64,000 bases of DNA from Riptortus pedestris (taxonomy: Eukaryota > Arthropoda > Insecta > Hemiptera > Alydidae), in contig CM032230.1 in assembly GCA_019009955.1 (NCBI GenBank), forward strand, positions 1,316,001 to 1,380,000. The letters are read 5' to 3'. The position numbers and the translations under genes are program-made. Every line of letters starts with the position of its first letter. Position 1 is the stretch's first letter. Of the stretch, positions 58,748 to 64,000 are shown in pieces. The notes beneath the pieces were generated by a model. It worked only from the letters and a program-made list of their open reading frames with translations, had not been told where the DNA came from and did not search any database.

Positions 58748-59275
58748 TAGCAGATTTCCCTTAAGGGATTTTCGAAAAATTTCTTCAAATGTCCATCGAT
58801 CCTACCCAGATGATGAAAATGAGGTCCGTTCAAAATTATATATATATATATTTGTCTGTTAACGCTCTAGCGGTCACAATTTTTGTTTGATCGTTACCAA
58901 ACTCGATATTTAAACGTTTTATGCAAAAAGACAGATCAAGTTCGTTAATGATTAAAATCGGACCAGTGGGAACGGGGGGATTTTCGAAAATTCAAAATAT
59001 CTCCATTACCATACGTCGGATCAAAACATTGTATAGAACCAATCTTATTGCAAAGTAAATTTACTATAAATATTCTTCTATACATTTATTCTCTATCTTG
59101 AATATTAACAGAGATATTTTTTTTTTATTAAATGTGGGACAATAAAGGACAAGTGAGTTTCCCACCAAAAGCTAGTTCGGCCGTAACTGTTCGACTCTCG
59201 TATGGAGATTTCTCTATTGTTAAACTTCACGTGGGAAATCTGCTTAGTTTACGCAGCCCCTGCATGACGGGCTTT
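58748..59275 (+). repeat. Interspersed repeat family A, complete-looking copy
   Basis: Left end 'agcagatttcccttaaggga' and 'caaatgtccatcgatcctac'; right end 'gggaaatctgcttagtttac' then 'gcagcccctgcatgacgggc'. The two ends begin and finish with complementary AGCAGATTTCCC / GGGAAATCTGCT. Confidence 0.78.
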
Positions 59276-59479
59276 TATTGTAGTTACAGTCGGTATAATT
59301 TTAAATGAATAAACTAGGTGCTAGAGTGCATTATTGCACCTCTTTCGCTCTATACCTGTCATCATAATTACAGGATAATCTGGTTTTATTTAACATTCTG
59401 CTAGTTTTCTTTTACAGAGGGCAAAATCTGAAGATAGCTATGTTTTATTTGGGGATGTCATCGGATTATCACTATAGAA

Positions 59480-59860
59480 CATATGATTTGGCCCAAGATT
59501 GGAGTCTAGTTAAGAAGTTTTAGATTCAAGATAGTTTAATAAATGTATAGATATTGATTCGAGACTGTACTATAGACTTACAGTAATTGGTCCATGATTT
59601 TAGAATAGATATATAATAATTGTTCATAGATTGTAGTATAGAAATATAGTTATTCATCCAATATTAGGAATAATTAAATAGTTATTGGTCCCCAATTGGA
59701 ATCTAGATTTATAATTATTGATCCTAGATTGTTGAAAAGATGAATAGCTATTGCTCTTAGATTATAGAACCGATATAGAGTGTTTGGACAAAATTGGAAT
59801 ATAGATACAAGTTATCGATACAAGATTGGAGTTATATCTAGATAGATATGAGAGGGATGT
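59480..59860. repeat. Degenerate tandem repeat (~45-50 bp period) beside exon 2
   Basis: A phrase of the type 'agattgGAATATAGATATATAGTTATTggtcc' returns about seven or eight times with heavy divergence (for example near 59,491, 59,600, 59,690, 59,725, 59,790, 59,820). Old minisatellite ending within a few bases of the exon 2 donor. Confidence 0.7.
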
Positions 59861-59865
59861 TAGAC

Positions 59866-60006
59866 CTGAGTGTTGAGGGTGTAGTGTATCTGGCCATTAT
59901 CGGCAGGATAGACGACTCTAGGATAGTCACTCACTAAGCAACCATTCATCTTCTCCAGCCCTTCTCTCTCCTTGCTCAATATGTACTCTTGCATACATGT
60001 CGAACC
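59866..60006 (-). CDS. Coding exon 2 of the ASH-domain gene, weak donor
   Basis: Acceptor gaacatttttgcag; 47 codons, phase 0. Residues CMQEYILSKEREGLEKMNG and SDYPRVVYPADNGQIHYTL read as real protein and include an ASH-like 'V-Y-P-x-D-x-G-x-I-x-Y-x-L'. The chosen donor CAG/GTCTAA is unusual (GTCTAA instead of GTRAGT), and TAA would stop the frame immediately beyond it. A stronger donor, TTA/GTGAGT at 59,933-59,934, would end the exon after 24 codons, also in phase 0. Both versions join exons 1 and 3 in frame. Confidence 0.72.
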
Positions 60007-60089
60007 CTGCAAAAATGTTCTCTTATTATTTTTAACTATAACGGACTACAAATTATTTACCCTAATAAATTCTAGATTTGATCTACCAA

Positions 60090-61960
60090 ATTAAGTAAAA
60101 GACTGTCATAGAGGGGCAGTGCAAACTAAACAGATTTTATCTTAGTGCTACTAAACATATGTACAGGACCTATTTTCTTAATTGTAAAAAGACTAACAAG
60201 TTAAGTTGAGCAACTTATTTTGATGCAATGTGTAGTAACAGATCTTTACAATTTTGTTATTTTGCCCTCTCCACCAACCTCCCTTACATCCTCCACTCCC
60301 TACATTCCTCTATGTGATTGGTGAAGCAACATATATTTCAAATGATTTTTAAGATTGTTGGGGGGGGGTTGGCAAATGAAGTCAAAGAGTATATTTTAGT
60401 GCTTACAAGTTCACATAACTTTGGTAACCATTTTGAGAGCAACAATATAGCCTTAGACGAGTGAAACAGTTTCTTCCACTCAAATCTTACTGCTCTGAAG
60501 AGGGAAGGTGTCTCAATCTCTCAACACTGAATATACTCTTTTGTTTTGTTGAACTTTTTCATTAGCCAGTAGCCAATAATACTAAAAAAGTCCGTCCTGC
60601 GTGAGACCACATCAACACACATTCCAAGAGCATATATACGATGTGCTGATGATCTCAATTCACCATTTATTCTCTATTTCTTCTCTGATAAAAACCCTAT
60701 TTAAACCGAGGTCAAAATACCAGGGGGTATATGGAGACAAAGTACTGAAAAATACAAATGTCTTGGTCAATCTTTGAGGTACAGAAACAAATCACAGAAC
60801 AACATTTATGAGAAATTAAATTTGCAATAAGATTGTATACAATTTTTCAATCTGATACATAACAGATATTTCAATTTTTTTGTTTTCCTCCTATCTACCC
60901 CCACCCCACACTCCATAGTTCGATTTCAACCATTCATAGATATAATCTTTATTTTTGCATGAAACGGGTAAATATTGAAAATGTATTGATAAAAAAAAAT
61001 CATGTAGCCTAGAACATAAAATCTTAATTTATGACGTCACATAGGAAAAGCCAATAAAAGAATATTTAAGCTTTGAATAGAATGTTTTATGGCATATCAG
61101 CATAGTGATAGTATAAAATAAATTGGGATTTAGTGAAGGTTGAATACCAAACGCTTCAAATATGCCCATTAATATTCCAGATATAGAAAAAATATTTATA
61201 GGAATTTGTCCTGAGATGCTTAACTGAAGAGGAACCAACTAATCAGGATCAATACAAGGCCTCGTTCTCTACAAGCATTTAATATGCAAAGTGTGCTTTC
61301 AGAGAGCAAGCTCAATCATCAGTGCCTACTGACAAAATCAGCAAGAATAACACACAAACCATGGCCAACAAAGTTTGGAAAACAGCCTTTTAGCAATAAA
61401 ACTAAATGAAAAATATGCATACATATCTATCAAGGATAAAACAAGAGTTTATTAAAAGTAATAGTCAACCAAAAACTAAAGTATTTAAGCGTAAGTCAGA
61501 AGGAAATTATCACAAACACTATAACATTAAACTAACTAAATTTAAAAAAAAACCCCACTATTTCACTATATTATAATCTGATACTACATCAAAAAATGGC
61601 TATATTGAAAAGACAAGGAGAGGGGCTCCTAGAATGCTTAAACCGGAGAGTGAAAATGCATAGAAGAGAAAAAATTAACGTATACAACAAGATTAGTTAT
61701 ATTCAATTTTTCAGTTTGGCTCACAATAACAGATATTCCGAATTTTTGAAAGCCCCCCCCTCTAAACCCCCTCTCCCCTGATCTGATTTCAACTATTAAT
61801 GAACTCGATCTTTTGTTTTGCAGAACATATTTAAATATCGAGTTTGGTAAGGAGCTAACAATAATTCAACAACTAAAGCATTAAAAGACAAGTAGCTGTA
61901 TATATTACGTACATATGTATATATATTTTGAGTGGACCATCCATATATATAAGTTTACCG
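60090..61960 (-). repeat. Cluster of family A copies in reverse orientation
   Basis: Decayed reverse landmarks near 60,108 and 60,593; C-rich strips at 60,280, 60,900 and 61,750; phrases such as 'gaaatcggactagtggga' complements. Probably two or three overlapping old copies; individual limits are unclear. No coding. Confidence 0.5.
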
Positions 61961-62720
61961 AACTCAATATTTAAATGTTCTATGTAAAACTAATGATCAA
62001 GTTAGTTAATAGCTGAAATCGGACTAGTGGGAGGAGGGGGGTTAGAAGGGAGAATATCGAAAATTCAAAATATCTCTTTTATTATACATTGGATCAAAAA
62101 TTTGTATAGAAACAATCTTATTGCAAATTTAATGTCCTATAAATTTTGTTATATATGTTTTATCCACTATCTTATATAACAACCAAGATATTTGCATTGT
62201 TTAGTTTACAGCTCCTCCTCAAGTAATATTAACAATAAGCTGTTATATCATGAACCACTTTATTGGAAGCTTAAATACCAAATATTGCTTTCACAAAACT
62301 TTTACTCCATGAGATATATGCAAATGCATAGTCTGATTATATCATCGATTAAATATTCTGATTAAATAGACTTTGCAGTATGAATTGAAAATATTATTTA
62401 TTCTCTACCATACTCGATATGCCACTATTTCATTCAACACAACAGATCATAATAGTTAATGACTAAAACAGATGAGGAATAGAATGGTTAGAGGAGGGAA
62501 TTAGAAAATTCAAAATATCTCTTATTATGAGTCAGATAGAAAAAATGTTATATAATCAGTTTTATTAAACTATTGATGCACTATAATTGTTGTCCTGTAT
62601 ATTTTTTCGTAACTCAAATATTAAGGGAGTTATTGCTTCAGCGGGCAATGTTTATTATTTTCAGCCTCAAGTATAGCCCTACTTCTACTCATTGAATTTT
62701 TACTTTAAGAAGGCATCACT
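61950..62720 (+). repeat. Interspersed repeat family A, copy lacking its 3' landmark
   Basis: 'gaactcaatatttaaatgtt', 'gctgaaatcggactagtggg', G-rich strip at 62,036, then 'ttggatcaaaaatttgtata' and a second similar block at 62,460-62,700. Confidence 0.6.
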
Positions 62721-62910
62721 TACTTGACATTACAGAATCTCTGTAACTATAATTATTAATATATTTTTATTTATTTCCAAAATAAATTAAAGAATAAGAA
62801 GAAAAATAATTGTAATATAAGAAAAGGCACGATCCATATAAGATGTATTGCGGATGATAGAAATTAATCTTTGTTACTAAGTAAAAGAGACAAAAAAATG
62901 TTTATCTTAC

Positions 62911-63073
62911 AGAAATGGGTATAGCTACTTTGACGTGAAGGCTTCCAGAGTAGTGATCGCCGAGCCTGACAATGCCACAGTCGATTGGTTCATATTGGCC
63001 AGGACTTACTCTCAGTTCGACGCTCCCAACAACCTTTATCTCAAAGCTCAACCCTGTGTCCTTCACCAAAGCT
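62911..63073 (-). CDS. Coding exon 1 in window of the ASH-domain gene
   Basis: Most 5' exon visible; the gene continues beyond the right edge. Acceptor aatgtgtattcag; one base then 54 codons; consensus donor TCT/GTAAGA. Residues LSFEIKVVGSVELRVSPGQ, EPIDCGIVRLGDHYSGSLH and VKVAIPIS: an ASH pattern 'L-x-x-x-P-x-x-x-x-x-x-D-x-G-x-V-x-x-G'. The protein family (HYDIN, DLEC1 and related CFAPs) works in the axoneme of motile cilia and sperm flagella; that role is inferred here, not shown. Confidence 0.9.
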
Positions 63074-64000
63074 CTGAATACACATTTATGCATTCAATTA
63101 ATAAAGGTAATCAGTCTTTTTAACCTAATTTCAAAAAGGATATAAAAAAAAAATATATCTAATTCATTAACGCTCATTAATTTTACAATGTCTAATAGTG
63201 ATGGATACCTCTCAAGTTTATGAAGGTAAATTCATAACTTGGAACGCCCCGTTATCTTAGAAGCTTTAAGAACTTTGAGAAAAGGAAGGAATTGCTGAGT
63301 AGTGCGTTCAAGTACTACATTTCCACCAAGTATAATTATGCAACATTTTGCTAGTGGAGTCATAATGATGGAAATATTTTGAAGTTTTGTCTCAGATAAA
63401 AATAGAGTTGGGCAAAAATAATAGGTCCAGAAAGCCAAATATTCAGGTTAATATTTTAGTGAACAGTTAAATTTTATTGAAAATATATGCCTGTAGGAGA
63501 TGTTTCATTATTGTGTGTATGTATTGGCTGTTGTCGTGTAGTAGATCTGAAAGGTTGGTACATACATTTCTTTAGGAAATGAATTTTGTTACTATGCGCG
63601 ATAATATGGCTTTCTACAAGTTATAGGAATGAGAGCATACTTGGAGTAACCTTCATAAATTTCCACGGGAAACCATTTTTATTTCAGCCCGCTATGGTGG
63701 GTGACACAGCCAGTTAATTACTTTGAGTTTATCTCATACTGGACATGAGATGAAATCGAATGCTAGGATAACGCAATCGTTATTTTTTCAAGGGAAACTA
63801 AATTTTAGTGACCTCATGAATGATAATAAGTTTATCAATACTTGTCCAATAGCCATTTCATGCCTCATACGTAAAACAATATACAAAGGGATTAGTCAGA
63901 GCTAGTTAACCAAATATTTATATTTCGATGGAAACCATTATGAATTCAATTCGTCCAATTGCCATATTTTACTTCACAGTTGTTAAAACTGAATGACTGT
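63074..64000. other. Intron, nothing recognised
   Basis: Expected to contain the next upstream intron. A 68-codon minus open stretch at 63,232-63,438 lacks convincing splice sites and motifs. Confidence 0.35.

Noticed and set aside
63232..63438. Candidate upstream exon of the ASH-domain gene
   Set aside because: No convincing acceptor or donor in frame and no ASH-like residues.

Overview
This window is nuclear DNA from an AT-rich, repeat-laden animal genome, almost certainly an arthropod and probably an insect. The evidence is small coding exons with consensus GT/AG splice sites, very long introns, and a transposon mix of mariner, piggyBac, hAT, Penelope-like, gypsy-type and R2-like elements. 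I see no bacterial operons, rRNA or CRISPR.

The only host gene I can support is one large gene on the minus strand. It reads from the right edge (63,073; its 5' part lies outside the window) to a stop codon at 6,840-6,842. I reconstruct 18 coding exons of 68-280 bp. All the exon-exon junctions can be made to agree in reading-frame phase, giving about 916 residues of the C-terminal part of the protein. Several exons carry the beta-strand pattern of ASH/MSP (PapD-like) domains seen in cilium and flagellum proteins of the HYDIN/DLEC1 type. Most of its exons were too short to stand out as open reading frames and were found from splice sites. Exons, 5' to 3' on the minus strand: 62911-63073, 59866-60006, 58131-58277, 51845-52018, 49556-49716, 42952-43039, 39723-39865, 37804-37931, 36876-37025, 28651-28930, 27593-27839, 25098-25249, 23441-23594, 21960-22163, 21498-21626, 8757-8824, 8285-8392, 6840-6954.

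The introns are swollen by mobile DNA. From left to right: an inverted-end Penelope-like element (10.2-12.7 kb); a decayed mariner (12.9-13.8 kb); a nest made of a degenerate gypsy-type retrotransposon pair hosting an 8-bp-TSD hAT element and a TA-TSD mariner (15.9-21.2 kb); a LINE remnant (25.4-26.9 kb); a 79-bp minisatellite made from the end of a host exon plus its splice donor (26.9-27.65 kb); LINE and gypsy scraps (30.3-31.2 kb); a second Penelope-like element whose GIY-YIG coding block is amplified seven-fold (32.2-34.4 kb); an internally deleted piggyBac with TTAA ends (40.46-41.69 kb); an R2-like retrotransposon sitting between two TA microsatellites (44.3-47.4 kb); a piggyBac C-terminal piece and a LINE tail (52.4-53.3 kb). 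Two unclassified interspersed families recur: family A (landmark GGGAAATCTGCTTAGTTTAC, at least 12 copies) and family B (landmark AGCTCAGATACCCGGCTTCG, 4 clear copies plus one relative). A tRNA-derived SINE is nested in one family B copy.

All motif calls are by eye; no database search or splice-site scoring was run. The first and last 2 kb, and several intron stretches, contain nothing I can name.
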